A stretch of 23,249 bases of DNA from positions 3,241-26,489 of the IMG/VR virus record IMGVR_UViG_3300037963_005536; one strand, written 5' to 3'. The stretch comes from a virus. The notes beneath the pieces were generated by a model, which searched no databases, had not been told where the DNA came from, and was given only the letters and a program-made list of their open reading frames with translations. Of this stretch, positions 1-6,387 are shown in pieces. How positions within the stretch are numbered: the stretch's first letter is position 1; each line of letters begins with the position of its first letter. The position numbers were made by a program, and so were the translations under genes.

Positions 1-726
1 AGTCGCATTGATGCCGTATGGCAAGATGCCCAAGAGATCGCAAAGTTTCTTCCAGTCTTCTAGATTGAACTTAGCCCTGTTATTGACCTCGGCATACGCA
101 CTGATTTCTAATGCGCGTTTAATTGCGGAGCGAGCATTACCTCGCACTGTCTCAGCGACCGTAGCAAGGACGTTATCACCAAAAGTAATCCAGTCGAGTT
201 TCTTCTGGATGATTCCAGCCAACTCTTTTCCGTTGTATGGTTCGAAGTCAAGCTGAGTGAGACGGTCCTTGAAAGGAGGAAACAATTTATCCAACTCTGT
301 AGTAGCAAACAAGAAAGTCTGCCTTTGGAAGTCGAACAGGAAACTGTTTTCACCAAATTCAAATCGTTTTGTCTTGGCACCTTCGATATTAAAGATGGTG
401 AGAAACGCCATCTCTAAATCTTTCGGTAAGGCATGAGCCTCGTCCAGCAGGACGGTCACATCCTTGTCCAGAATCGCAGGAATAAAAACCTGTTCAAAGA
501 ACTGCTCTGCATTACGAATGGTAGAACAATTAATTTCGATCATGGGTTTACCCAGAGACTTAGCAAATGCTTTTGCAAACTCTGTCTTACCTAGACCCTT
601 TGCTCCATTGAACAGAAGAAAAGGAAGTGTGCCAGTAGCACCCTTAGCTTTACTGTAGAAGTGGAGGCGACTCTTGAGGGTATCTTGTCCGATAAGACCC
701 TCAAACATATCAACGGTTTCGTTCAT
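1..726 (-). CDS. RuvB-like AAA+ ATPase, C-terminus cut by window edge
   Basis: The first 242 residues are present and the frame is still open at position 1. The layout follows RuvB, the Holliday-junction branch-migration motor: an N-terminal FEGLIGQ motif, a Walker A with sequence GAKGLGKT (RuvB usually has GPPGLGKT), a Walker B with LLDEAH, a sensor-1 segment FATTE, an arginine-finger region KDRLTQLDF, and a sensor-2 helix with RGNARSAIKR that matches the RuvB GTPRIANR segment. The segment DLLGILPYG resembles the start of the RuvB winged-helix domain. The ATG overlaps the upstream stop in a TAATG junction, so translation is probably coupled to the AT-hook-like gene. Phage clamp-loader subunits are related AAA+ proteins and are the main alternative, but the RuvB-type linker favours RuvB. 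In a phage it would serve recombination-dependent replication or resolution of DNA branches. Confidence 0.8.
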   Translation of the reverse strand, partial: MNETVDMFEGLIGQDTLKSRLHFYSKAKGATGTLPFLLFNGAKGLGKTEFAKAFAKSLGKPMIEINCSTIRNAEQFFEQVFIPAILDKDVTVLLDEAHALPKDLEMAFLTIFNIEGAKTKRFEFGENSFLFDFQRQTFLFATTELDKLFPPFKDRLTQLDFEPYNGKELAGIIQKKLDWITFGDNVLATVAETVRGNARSAIKRALEISAYAEVNNRAKFNLEDWKKLCDLLGILPYGINAT

Positions 727-962
727 TACTCAAATGTATTAACAGAGAACTCAATCTTCTCTTCTGGTTGCTCGGGAGCAGAGGCAGCAGAGAGTGTCTT
801 GACAGGAGCAGGAGCAACGGTCAGACCAACCTCATCCATCCACTTCTTGGATACAACAATAGCAGCATCGGGTCCGAAGGAATCCAGTAGGTCACCAAGT
901 CTAACCCTAGTGAATGATGTTGATCCCTTGGGGCGACCCCGCTTCTTAGGTGTTTCGTTCAT
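726..962 (-). CDS. Small protein with AT-hook-like motif
   Basis: This 78-residue protein starts with a basic KKRGRPKGS stretch, the core RGRP of an AT-hook, which binds the minor groove of AT-rich DNA. The middle has LGDLLDSFGPDAAIVVSKKWMDEVGL, which could be a short helical domain, and the tail is rich in Ala, Pro and Glu and probably disordered. It is the first gene of a transcription unit that continues into the RuvB-like ATPase with a one-base overlap. A promoter lies directly before the ATG and there is no Shine-Dalgarno sequence between them. A DNA-binding accessory role for the ATPase is plausible from the order alone. I do not recognise the family beyond the motif. Confidence 0.7.
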   Translation of the reverse strand: MNETPKKRGRPKGSTSFTRVRLGDLLDSFGPDAAIVVSKKWMDEVGLTVAPAPVKTLSAASAPEQPEEKIEFSVNTFE

Positions 963-970
963 ATGGGGAC

Positions 971-998
971 ACTATATACTAGGGAGATGGGGGTGCAA
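971..998 (-). promoter_or_regulatory. Sigma70-like promoter for the AT-hook-like/RuvB-like unit
   Basis: On the minus strand, TTGCAC (998-993) is followed by a 16-bp spacer and TATAGT (976-971). Only 8 nt separate the -10 box from the ATG at 962, so the expected start of transcription falls at or next to the start codon. The mRNA would be leaderless or nearly so. Confidence 0.6.
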
Positions 999-1055
999 GC
1001 ATTTTTTTGCCTTAATTCGATTTTTTTTCCACCAGAGGAGAGTGTATATAATAGT

Positions 1056-1385
1056 ATGAATCTTATTGTAGTTTCTGATTTGACTACAAACGAAGGATTA
1101 TATTTTCGCTATCTAACAATGCTTACTACTATTGACCTCCGATTGGATGTCCTAGTAGAGACGCAACAGCAACAAAGAGATTATTACTTTCGTTTGTTAA
1201 AAAGAAAAGGATTATACGATTACGTGCGCGACATGGTAACGCCAGAGGAAAGAGAAGAAGGAATAAGATTAGATACGGAGAGGAACTTTCCCCTAACTAT
1301 AACCGCAGAAAATATTTCGTGCGTTAATGTCATGAGCTTAATCTTACAAATTCAATCGTTAGTTTCCGTAAAGAAAAAAATATAA
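1056..1385 (+). CDS. Hypothetical protein, lone + strand gene
   Basis: The frame is open from 963, but the first methionine that makes a sensible protein is at 1056, giving 109 residues. The protein is charged and probably helical, with a QQQQRDYYFRLLKRKG segment and a C-terminus ending in KKKI. No family is recognised. A GAGGAG sequence lies at 1035-1040, about 15 nt before the ATG, which is too far for a normal ribosome binding site. A TATAAT at 1047-1052 is too close to the ATG to be a standard -10 box. The gene is divergent from the AT-hook-like gene and opposite to almost all neighbours. Residue composition looks protein-like, but support is moderate. Confidence 0.45.
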   Translation: MNLIVVSDLTTNEGLYFRYLTMLTTIDLRLDVLVETQQQQRDYYFRLLKRKGLYDYVRDMVTPEEREEGIRLDTERNFPLTITAENISCVNVMSLILQIQSLVSVKKKI

Positions 1386-1423
1386 AGTTCGATTAAAAAA
1401 TCTAATCACTTATTTGGAAAAAT

Positions 1424-1490
1424 ATCATTCGATCTGGGGCTTTTCCGCGCCTGTTTATTTGGGCCAAATCATTCGATCTGGGCTTTTTCC
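1424..1490. repeat. Two direct copies of a 23-bp sequence at a gene end
   Basis: Copies at 1424-1446 and 1468-1490 agree at 21 of 23 positions, with the shared core atcattcgatctggg. The second copy encodes the last residues of the secreted-protein gene (EKAQIE plus stop, read on the minus strand). The first, lying just beyond the stop, would encode EKPQIE plus stop in the same manner. It looks like a duplicated gene end. Confidence 0.75.
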
Positions 1491-2590
1491 TGAGATAGAT
1501 GATCATATTCCCACTCGGCAGAAACTCTAACTATTCCATAGCGTAACCAACGCAACAATGCATGGTCAGATAAAGTTTCACCAAAAGTGCCACGACGAGG
1601 TGGCAAATAAAACCAACCGCTTCTATCTCCTGCTTCCTCGGGTGGTAAATCTGGGCGGGAACCAAAGACTTCACTTCTGTAAACAATTTTAGGGCTACTT
1701 GAGGGCCATGAAATCTCAAAAATTGGATTACCCCACTCGTTAAGACCTAACCTTGCAGATACATCGGGTGCTGGTGGAGTGTTGCTCAGTTTATTTTTCG
1801 TTGGAGAAACGCCCACAGGGGGTTGTATCCAGATATAACCCTGCTTACCTCTTCTGTATACAAAGAACGCAGAGGGTAACTCTACATGACCATAATCGCC
1901 ATCTGGTGAGTTTGTTTTCTTCCACTCACCATCAAAATAATATTGCTCCCATTTACCATCAGAGTTATCGAACCCAATCGAATCACCATTAACACCTTTA
2001 CGGAAGCTGTGAGAGTTCTCTATGTCACATTCATCTAACCTCAAAGGCCAAGGGGTTCCTCTATTGACGATGTTGTAACCATTTTTAATGTTTAAAAATT
2101 TAGGGGAAGCATTAACATTTCCTCCAAAAACTAACAACCAATCTCTTTCTTGTCTAGATTGTAGAAAAAATCCCCCATTTTCAGGTATAGCAACTCGGGA
2201 TGCATCAGTGTCCCCGAAACCAATAGCCTTCCAACCCCTTGTCATCGGGGGTATTTCGGTAGTTAAGTCTTGGTCATTGTAGTATATCCCCAACCAAGAA
2301 CCGTCATCACGCCAAATCCATATTATATCTGCCTCTGTCGGATTGTTGCTATCAAATCCAAACGTAGGACTCTTTAAACCTGCTGCGTTTTCAAGGCCAA
2401 AAGCTTGTCCTATAGTTCTTACTAATCTACCGTGAGGCTGAGTAGCCACATTTATACCTATTAAATTATAAGTATTTGCTCTTACTATTTCTGAATGAAA
2501 CCCAAATAGGTTAGATTTAGATTCTTGAGATAACCCTAAAGATGAAAATGTAACAACAAGTAGGCTCGCTATGGTAGATAGTAGCTTGAT
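1469..2590 (-). CDS. Secreted protein with two similar modules, TIGR02597-like; start codon non-canonical
   Basis: A frame from ATC at 2590 gives 373 residues. It opens with a textbook signal peptide (KLLSTIASLLVVTFSS, then a small-residue region). The first ordinary start is a GTG at 2449, which would discard the signal peptide, so the ATC (or the ATA at 2596) is the more sensible origin. Two modules repeat the same plan: residues about 87-146 (IIWIWRDDGSW, then VAIPENGGFFLQSR) and 204-248 (SIGFDNSDGKWEQYYFDGEW, then VELPSAFFVYRRG). This plan, with TYNLIGIN after the signal peptide, resembles what I remember as TIGR02597, a family mostly from Verrucomicrobiota. Its function is unknown to me. 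It is the last gene of a long minus operon, directly after the sulfotransferase, and is probably host-modifying cargo. No phage structural role is evident. Confidence 0.65.
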   Translation of the reverse strand: MKLLSTIASLLVVTFSSLGLSQESKSNLFGFHSEIVRANTYNLIGINVATQPHGRLVRTIGQAFGLENAAGLKSPTFGFDSNNPTEADIIWIWRDDGSWLGIYYNDQDLTTEIPPMTRGWKAIGFGDTDASRVAIPENGGFFLQSRQERDWLLVFGGNVNASPKFLNIKNGYNIVNRGTPWPLRLDECDIENSHSFRKGVNGDSIGFDNSDGKWEQYYFDGEWKKTNSPDGDYGHVELPSAFFVYRRGKQGYIWIQPPVGVSPTKNKLSNTPPAPDVSARLGLNEWGNPIFEISWPSSSPKIVYRSEVFGSRPDLPPEEAGDRSGWFYLPPRRGTFGETLSDHALLRWLRYGIVRVSAEWEYDHLSQEKAQIE

Positions 2591-2619
2591 ATATATATTT
2601 ACACTATCTAGAGGGGTGT

Positions 2620-3291
2620 CTAAAAAGTATATTTAAATCTATCGCAATCTTCTTCGAAGATCGAGTAGATCATATCCGCTGTTTCTTGATTATAGTAATC
2701 TTTATAAGGCGTATGGTCAGTTGAATTGTCATGAGGTAAGTCACAATTTATATTTTTTATGTTATAATTCCTTATCATGTCACTAAAATCCCGCCTCAAA
2801 TTCTCAAACCTTAAAACTTCATTGACCTCAACGCCCCCATTAACCCATTCTATTTGCTTAAAAGCGGGGAGAAATGAGCGATCATGCTCTCTATTCTTGA
2901 GGGTTGCACAAAACTCACCAAAAGAAAGCTTATTACTTAGGTTGAATACGTTCCCTAAACCTAATTTGCGACCGAAATGATACATGGATACCACCCTGTC
3001 CCAAGGGTTTCTGCATACAGCAAAAGAAAAGCAGTCAAGTTCCAGCGGACTGATTACCTTAAGTAGTTCGTGAGGTCTAGCATGAGTGGGATCAAAGAAA
3101 TTTTTATATATATTATTATCTACAGACTTCTCTAGTTTCTCCTCATATTTTTTAACGATATTCCTATTTCCCAAATGCCTGACTATAGATGAGCTTGCAT
3201 TTTTAGGAATGCGTAAAAATAACAAATAATTAGTATCAACCGAAGAGGTTTGTAGAGAAGCTTTTAAGAAATCTAATAATGGGTCTTTCAT
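2620..3291 (-). CDS. Sulfotransferase family protein (Sulfotransfer_2-like)
   Basis: This 223-residue protein should transfer a sulfuryl group from PAPS to a hydroxyl or amine, probably on a carbohydrate or lipid. The 5-prime phosphosulfate-binding loop is visible at residues 27-35 (RIPKNASSS) and the 3-prime phosphate-binding element at about 88-106, with CRNPWDRVVSMYHF supplying Arg94 and Ser102. Both are typical of the family. No signal peptide is seen, so it acts in the cytoplasm. It sits between a small phage gene and the secreted-protein gene in a tight operon. Enzymes of this class are known in marine phages, where a role in modifying host surface glycans has been suggested; that role is inference here. 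Confidence 0.85.
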   Translation of the reverse strand: MKDPLLDFLKASLQTSSVDTNYLLFLRIPKNASSSIVRHLGNRNIVKKYEEKLEKSVDNNIYKNFFDPTHARPHELLKVISPLELDCFSFAVCRNPWDRVVSMYHFGRKLGLGNVFNLSNKLSFGEFCATLKNREHDRSFLPAFKQIEWVNGGVEVNEVLRFENLRRDFSDMIRNYNIKNINCDLPHDNSTDHTPYKDYYNQETADMIYSIFEEDCDRFKYTF

Positions 3292-3513
3292 CTAATCGGA
3301 TTCATAATCATACATCATAATAAATCCTTCGCCATTGCACTGCACACCCATTACGTTGTAACCAATCCACTCCTCCGCTTCCTCAAAAGTCATACCTTGT
3401 TTTTCGAAAACTTTAACCACTTTACTGTAGTCATAGATAAGCAATCCACTATCAGATACACCTGCTATAGCGTCCTCTAAGCCATGCAATATTAAAGCTC
3501 CGTCTTTAAGCAT
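3292..3513 (-). CDS. Conserved small phage protein of unknown function
   Basis: The 73-residue protein has the layout LHGLEDAIAGV, LLIYDYSKVVKVFEKQGMTFEEAEEWIGYNVMGV, ending in an acidic tail. I recall similar small proteins with GLEDAxxG and MSYEEAVEFFEFN segments from many phages, always unassigned. It overlaps the upstream gene by 8 nt and is followed at once by the sulfotransferase start, so it belongs to the same operon. The protein is acidic and soluble; no catalytic motif is visible. Confidence 0.75.
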   Translation of the reverse strand: MLKDGALILHGLEDAIAGVSDSGLLIYDYSKVVKVFEKQGMTFEEAEEWIGYNVMGVQCNGEGFIMMYDYESD

Positions 3514-3970
3514 GGAACCAAGATGGTGTGTCTCTCTTACTCCACTTAGCGAAGTAAGCCTTCTCCCCGTTGTAGTATGCTCTATATGCAGTAACAGAAC
3601 AATCGTTTTTGTATTGTTCTGGCATCGCTTGTGCGAACTTAGTCAATCCCTTGCTAGGTAAATTAAGTTTGTTGTAATTAAATTCACACCACTTAATAGT
3701 ATCAGAAGACTTATGAACCTTACCGTAGCGTCTAGTATACTCTCCGCACATAGCGTTAGCATGATCTAGCAACCACTCGTAGTTCTCTGCTGACTCTCTA
3801 GCCCACTTAGTGCAAGGATGATTGTAGAATGCCCTCTTGTATGGTGCATCACCATTAGGAAACACAGCACAGAGCATCTGCGCTGATTCTAAAATCATTT
3901 TAACAACGTGCTTATCGCACAATTGTTGTGCGGCGGTCTTAGGGTTGGTATCTACTGCAAATATATTCAT
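3506..3970 (-). CDS. Conserved phage protein with CDKHVVKM motif, unknown function
   Basis: I take the ATG at 3970 (154 residues), because a start at 4003 would lie inside the tRNA gene and the family typically begins MNIF. Key features are DTNPKTAAQQLCDKHVVKMILESAQML (Cys18, Asp19, His21, Glu28), then FYNHPCTKWARES (His51, Cys53) and a Trp-rich C-terminus. I recall this pattern from many phages and giant phages as an unassigned conserved family. The conserved His, Cys and Asp suggest an enzyme or a metal site, but I cannot name the reaction. It lies directly downstream of the tRNA and overlaps the next gene by 8 nt. Confidence 0.8.
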   Translation of the reverse strand: MNIFAVDTNPKTAAQQLCDKHVVKMILESAQMLCAVFPNGDAPYKRAFYNHPCTKWARESAENYEWLLDHANAMCGEYTRRYGKVHKSSDTIKWCEFNYNKLNLPSKGLTKFAQAMPEQYKNDCSVTAYRAYYNGEKAYFAKWSKRDTPSWFHA

Positions 3971-3975
3971 ACTTT

Positions 3976-4052
3976 TGGTAGGTGCAGTGGGACTTGAACC
4001 CACACTGGACGGATTTTAAGTCCGTTGTCTCTGCCAATTGGACTATGCACCC
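3976..4052 (-). tRNA. tRNA with anticodon UAA (tRNA-Leu), short variable loop
   Basis: The 77-nt gene on the minus strand folds as a cloverleaf: acceptor GGGTGCA with TGCACCT (the first pair is G-U), a 3-bp D stem GTC/GAC, anticodon stem ACGGA/TCCGT with loop CTTAAAA, a 5-nt variable loop CCAGT, and T stem GTGGG/CCCAC with loop TTCAAGT. Discriminator A and an encoded CCA end follow. The anticodon UAA reads the leucine codon UUA, which is common in this AT-rich genome. Bacterial leucine tRNAs normally carry a long variable arm; this one does not. It sits between two operon genes, so it must be cut from the polycistronic transcript. Confidence 0.9.
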
Positions 4053-4058
4053 GTCTTT

Positions 4059-4496
4059 TTATTTATCAACTTTGTCGTAATGAAAACCATCATTACCGTT
4101 GCGAGCGATAATGTCAATACGTTTTTGACCTTCAAGCTCTTGTTCTTCAGTCAACAATTTGGTATTTTCTGGTTCGATCTGGGATCTTTCCTCCAGAAGC
4201 ATGGCTTTAGCCAAGATAGCATAGTTAACTATATCATCACAAGCATCTTCTACAGTTTCATTGGGGACAGATAGTTTGCTGTCATTGGTGAACGAATAGA
4301 TTCTTTTTATTTTGTCGATTACGCGGAGAAGCAAGCCCTGCACGGGGTGGATGTCCAGTATTTTAGATGCATTAAAATTAGCGAAGGGATCGGTAGCATT
4401 TCTACCACCAGTGTAGTCGCTGTTTTTCTTTTTCATGATTGCCCTGCAAGCCTTACAGGTATCATCGTGGAGTTGTAATAATTGTTTTGCATTCAT
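4059..4496 (-). CDS. DUF1599 / nucleotide modification-associated domain 1 protein
   Basis: This 145-residue all-helical protein carries the KNSDYTGG motif at about 24-31, DPFANF at 36-41, and an acidic helix ETVEDACDDIVNYAILAKA at about 80-98. These match what I know as the DUF1599 or Nmad1 family (PF07659), found in phages and linked by genome context to nucleotide or DNA-base modification. The chemistry is not established. The last 30 residues are a charged tail. It overlaps the upstream PD-(D/E)XK-like gene by 4 nt (ATGA), and the tRNA gene begins 6 nt beyond its stop. Confidence 0.75.
   Translation of the reverse strand: MNAKQLLQLHDDTCKACRAIMKKKNSDYTGGRNATDPFANFNASKILDIHPVQGLLLRVIDKIKRIYSFTNDSKLSVPNETVEDACDDIVNYAILAKAMLLEERSQIEPENTKLLTEEQELEGQKRIDIIARNGNDGFHYDKVDK
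4173..4191. repeat. Third, diverged copy of the 1424-1490 repeat core
   Basis: The sequence ttcgatctgggatctttcc matches 17 of 19 bases of the copy at 1472-1490. It lies inside the Nmad1 gene and encodes ERSQIE there, near the EKAQIE end of the secreted-protein gene. Chance similarity is possible. Confidence 0.4.
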
Positions 4497-5056
4497 TTAC
4501 TTTTATAAAAGTTTAATGTCATTTTACGTAATTCACTTAAAAAGAAAGAATATCCTTTTGAGTATGGTAAATCAACAACGCCACTGTTTAAAATTTCTGC
4601 TTTGGTGAGATAACCGCAAAAAGAATAATTTTCTTCGTCCCAAAACTTTATGGCTACATAATAATCGTCATCATGGAATTCAGATTCTTTTATCATCATC
4701 CTAATTCTTTTTTTGCCATGACTATCAGGCGGGATAGATTTTATTTCTATTTTTTTAGAGCCAATTTTAGAATCGTATTTAGGAGTGTTTACTTGGTCCT
4801 TAGTAAATAAAGGGGGAAAGTCAAGAGGCTCATCAATGATGCGGTGAGCCACATGTTTTCGAAACAGCAATTCACCTAATACCCCCCAATACTCATCTGC
4901 ATATTCGCCCTTCTCTGCATCTTGCCAATGCCTTTTCGATCCGTAGCTTCTATGATGATCCCGTCTTTTTTTTGCCGCTTCTAGTGCAATCTTTTTTTCT
5001 TCAGCATTTACGCTGTATACTTTATAATTATCCTTGAGTAGTTCTCTATTTTTCAT
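4493..5056 (-). CDS. PD-(D/E)XK nuclease-like protein
   Basis: The 187-residue protein has an early basic helix (KKRRDHHRSYGSKRHW), then WGVLGELLF with Glu62, a strand with Asp95 (KYDSKIG), and KKIEIKS giving Glu104-x-Lys106. A Glu in the first helix followed by D...ExK is the core of the PD-(D/E)XK nuclease fold, and the following strand DDDYYVAIKFWDE fits the next core element. Phages use such folds for DNA degradation, recombination or restriction. It is co-transcribed with MazG-like and Nmad1 genes and overlaps both neighbours in ATGA junctions. The assignment rests on motif spacing only; a non-nuclease relative is possible. Confidence 0.55.
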   Translation of the reverse strand: MKNRELLKDNYKVYSVNAEEKKIALEAAKKRRDHHRSYGSKRHWQDAEKGEYADEYWGVLGELLFRKHVAHRIIDEPLDFPPLFTKDQVNTPKYDSKIGSKKIEIKSIPPDSHGKKRIRMMIKESEFHDDDYYVAIKFWDEENYSFCGYLTKAEILNSGVVDLPYSKGYSFFLSELRKMTLNFYKSK

Positions 5057-5199
5057 TTGTCCTCGTCCTCTTCAAGAGGCATTGATTCTAAAGACTCCAT
5101 CATCTTATCCATCTCCTCCTTGGTGGGATAGCGGACCTTATCCTTGTCACACTCGGGAATTGTCCCCAGCCAGCAAATAGTTTTTTCTTCCTCTTTCAT
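5053..5199 (-). CDS. 48-residue acidic protein
   Basis: This short gene fills the gap between the MazG-like gene and the PD-(D/E)XK-like gene. Its ATG overlaps the MazG stop (TAATG) and its TGA overlaps the next ATG (ATGA), so it is embedded in a chain of coupled genes, the best evidence that it is real. The protein is rich in Glu, Asp, Lys and Met, starts MKEEEKTICWLGTIPECDKD, with Cys9 and Cys17 as a possible pair, and ends in an acidic run. No family is recognised. Confidence 0.65.
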   Translation of the reverse strand: MKEEEKTICWLGTIPECDKDKVRYPTKEEMDKMMESLESMPLEEDEDK

Positions 5200-5540
5200 T
5201 ATTTGTCTTTTACAAATTTACCCCCAACCATTTTGCCAGTTCTGTTTTTGATCTCATCGTAAGCTTGTTGCAAACAATCAGTAGTGTCCAAGTCTATCAT
5301 CCTAGCTGCGATAATAATCGTTACCAACATATCACCGATTCCATCGGCAACCTCTTCCTCTGCTTTTTTAATTGACTTTTTATCAAGAGCACAGCAGTAA
5401 TATTCTTTTACTGCAAGAATCGTTTCTTCAAGCTCTTCTTGTGTCTTGTCTAACTGAGCTAAAACATCGCCATTATCAAAAATGCCTCGATCATCTGCCC
5501 AGTCAATGACTTTGCCTACTAGTGTGTTGTATTTCTCCAT
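5199..5540 (-). CDS. MazG-like nucleotide pyrophosphohydrolase
   Basis: This 113-residue single-domain protein matches the compact all-alpha MazG-type fold. EELEE at 35-39 and EEEVADGIGD at 61-70 give the metal-binding acidic pairs of the EExxE...ExxD type, followed by MLVTIIIAARMI and a C-terminal EIKNRTGKMVGGKFVKDK typical of phage MazG proteins. The expected reaction splits a (d)NTP or a related alarmone to the monophosphate and pyrophosphate. In phages it is thought to tune host nucleotide or ppGpp pools. It overlaps both neighbouring genes by one base. The window also encodes a pyrophosphatase that could use its product. Confidence 0.85.
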   Translation of the reverse strand: MEKYNTLVGKVIDWADDRGIFDNGDVLAQLDKTQEELEETILAVKEYYCCALDKKSIKKAEEEVADGIGDMLVTIIIAARMIDLDTTDCLQQAYDEIKNRTGKMVGGKFVKDK

Positions 5541-5860
5541 TATTTTAGTGGTTTCTTAGCTAAATGAGTCGATGAAATGCTATACTCTGTTGAGTATTGG
5601 TTAGCTTTCGCTATTGAGGTAAAGGTAAAACTATCCTGCGGAGAGGCGGGGCCTCCATATCCATACTCTTCATCAACCATGTCCAACATTTTTTCGAGTT
5701 GGTATTTAGTTAGAGTCACCGTCACTGGTATTTCTTTTTCCTTTTTATTCTCATAGGAGACGGTGAGTTTTTCAAGCACAGGTTTCTTTTCTGGCTTTAA
5801 GATGGCCGCAGCAGCAACAACGCTGCCACAGAGTAATATAAACAATAATGTGTTTTTCAT
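5540..5860 (-). CDS. Membrane-anchored or secreted small protein
   Basis: The 106-residue protein begins MKNTLLFILLCGSVVAAAAIL, a signal peptide or N-terminal anchor, followed by a charged stretch (KPEKKPVLEKL, NKKEKEIPVTVTL) and a small domain with MVDEEYGYGGPASP. The mature part should sit in the periplasm. A Cys at 11 is inside the hydrophobic core and does not make a proper lipobox. It overlaps the upstream gene by 4 nt and the MazG-like gene by one base. No family recognised. Confidence 0.65.
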   Translation of the reverse strand: MKNTLLFILLCGSVVAAAAILKPEKKPVLEKLTVSYENKKEKEIPVTVTLTKYQLEKMLDMVDEEYGYGGPASPQDSFTFTSIAKANQYSTEYSISSTHLAKKPLK

Positions 5861-6156
5861 TGGATTAACAGGTTAACAATTTCTTCATCGGTAAAAAGTT
5901 CTGGATACATGCTCGCCATTTTTAAATATTCGTCTGGAGTTAACTCAGCATCAGGAACAACAGGCATCTTCCTTTTCGCTCTCTCATACTCTTTGGGAGT
6001 AGGATATATCTTTCTCGGAGGTTCTATCATTTGCCTTGCTGCATCCCTCTCGATCATAAGACGCAAACAGGTGCAAACTAAAGTAATCATTACCCCAAGC
6101 AAAACACCAATAACAATGCTTTTCATTATCTCTATCTTTCTTTTACTAATCTTCAT
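5857..6156 (-). CDS. Single-pass membrane protein, unknown function
   Basis: This 99-residue protein has a basic N-terminus (MKISKRKIEIMK), one hydrophobic helix at about 13-31 (IVIGVLLGVMITLVCTCL) and a soluble C-terminal part rich in Pro, Lys and Glu (PPRKIYPTPKEYERAKRKMP, then ELTPDEYLKMASMYPELFTDEEI). The positive N-terminus suggests the soluble part faces the periplasm. It belongs to a run of four adjacent small membrane-protein genes. Confidence 0.65.
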   Translation of the reverse strand: MKISKRKIEIMKSIVIGVLLGVMITLVCTCLRLMIERDAARQMIEPPRKIYPTPKEYERAKRKMPVVPDAELTPDEYLKMASMYPELFTDEEIVNLLIQ

Positions 6157-6162
6157 AAGGTA

Positions 6163-6387
6163 TTAGTTGTGATCCTTTTGTTTCATTCTTTTAATGTGAC
6201 GTTCCCATATGTCATCATTTTCCACGGAATAAAGTTTACGCCTCTCAACCTCTAGACAATTACGGTAAATCAAAAAGGGGAAGGCTATCAAGTTATTAAT
6301 AAAAGCCACTATCGCAATAAATAAAGCAATAACAACCCCCACTGTCAAACCAGCAAGTAAAGATAATATAAAATAAATAACCTTCAT
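6163..6387 (-). CDS. Small membrane protein, unknown function
   Basis: The 74-residue protein is strongly hydrophobic for its first 40 residues (ILSLLAGLTVGVVIALFIAIVAFINNLIAF), enough for one long or two short membrane helices, then has a charged tail ending in RHIKRMKQKDHN. Its ATG overlaps the upstream TGA (ATGA), so translation is coupled to the 26-residue gene before it. Its tail is basic and probably cytoplasmic. A holin-like role cannot be excluded, but a better holin candidate lies at 10306-10623. Confidence 0.6.
   Translation of the reverse strand: MKVIYFILSLLAGLTVGVVIALFIAIVAFINNLIAFPFLIYRNCLEVERRKLYSVENDDIWERHIKRMKQKDHN

Noticed and set aside
108-380. Minus-strand 90-residue frame and + strand frames at 8-658
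   Set aside because: They overlap the RuvB-like ATPase, whose Walker and sensor motifs are unmistakable in the other minus-strand frame.
963-1055. Longer + strand start for the 1056-1385 gene
   Set aside because: The extra 31 residues overlie the promoter and spacer of the divergent unit, contain low-complexity T-rich sequence and have poor protein character.
1386-1468. Terminator or CRISPR-like array after 1385
   Set aside because: Only two repeat units with a 21-bp gap are present, they match a gene end rather than a CRISPR repeat, and no stable hairpin with a T-run is seen.
3971-4003. Start at 4003 for the CDKHVVKM-family gene
   Set aside because: It would begin inside the tRNA gene. 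The MNIF start at 3970 fits the family.
4015-4025. Suppressor tRNA reading the UAA stop
   Set aside because: The anticodon (loop positions 34-36) is UAA, which reads UUA. A UAA suppressor would need UUA. U33 and the loop length leave no room for a shift.
5540-5860. Lipoprotein call for the 106-residue secreted protein
   Set aside because: The Cys at 11 lies in the middle of the hydrophobic segment, with no proper lipobox and no charged n-region of normal length before it.
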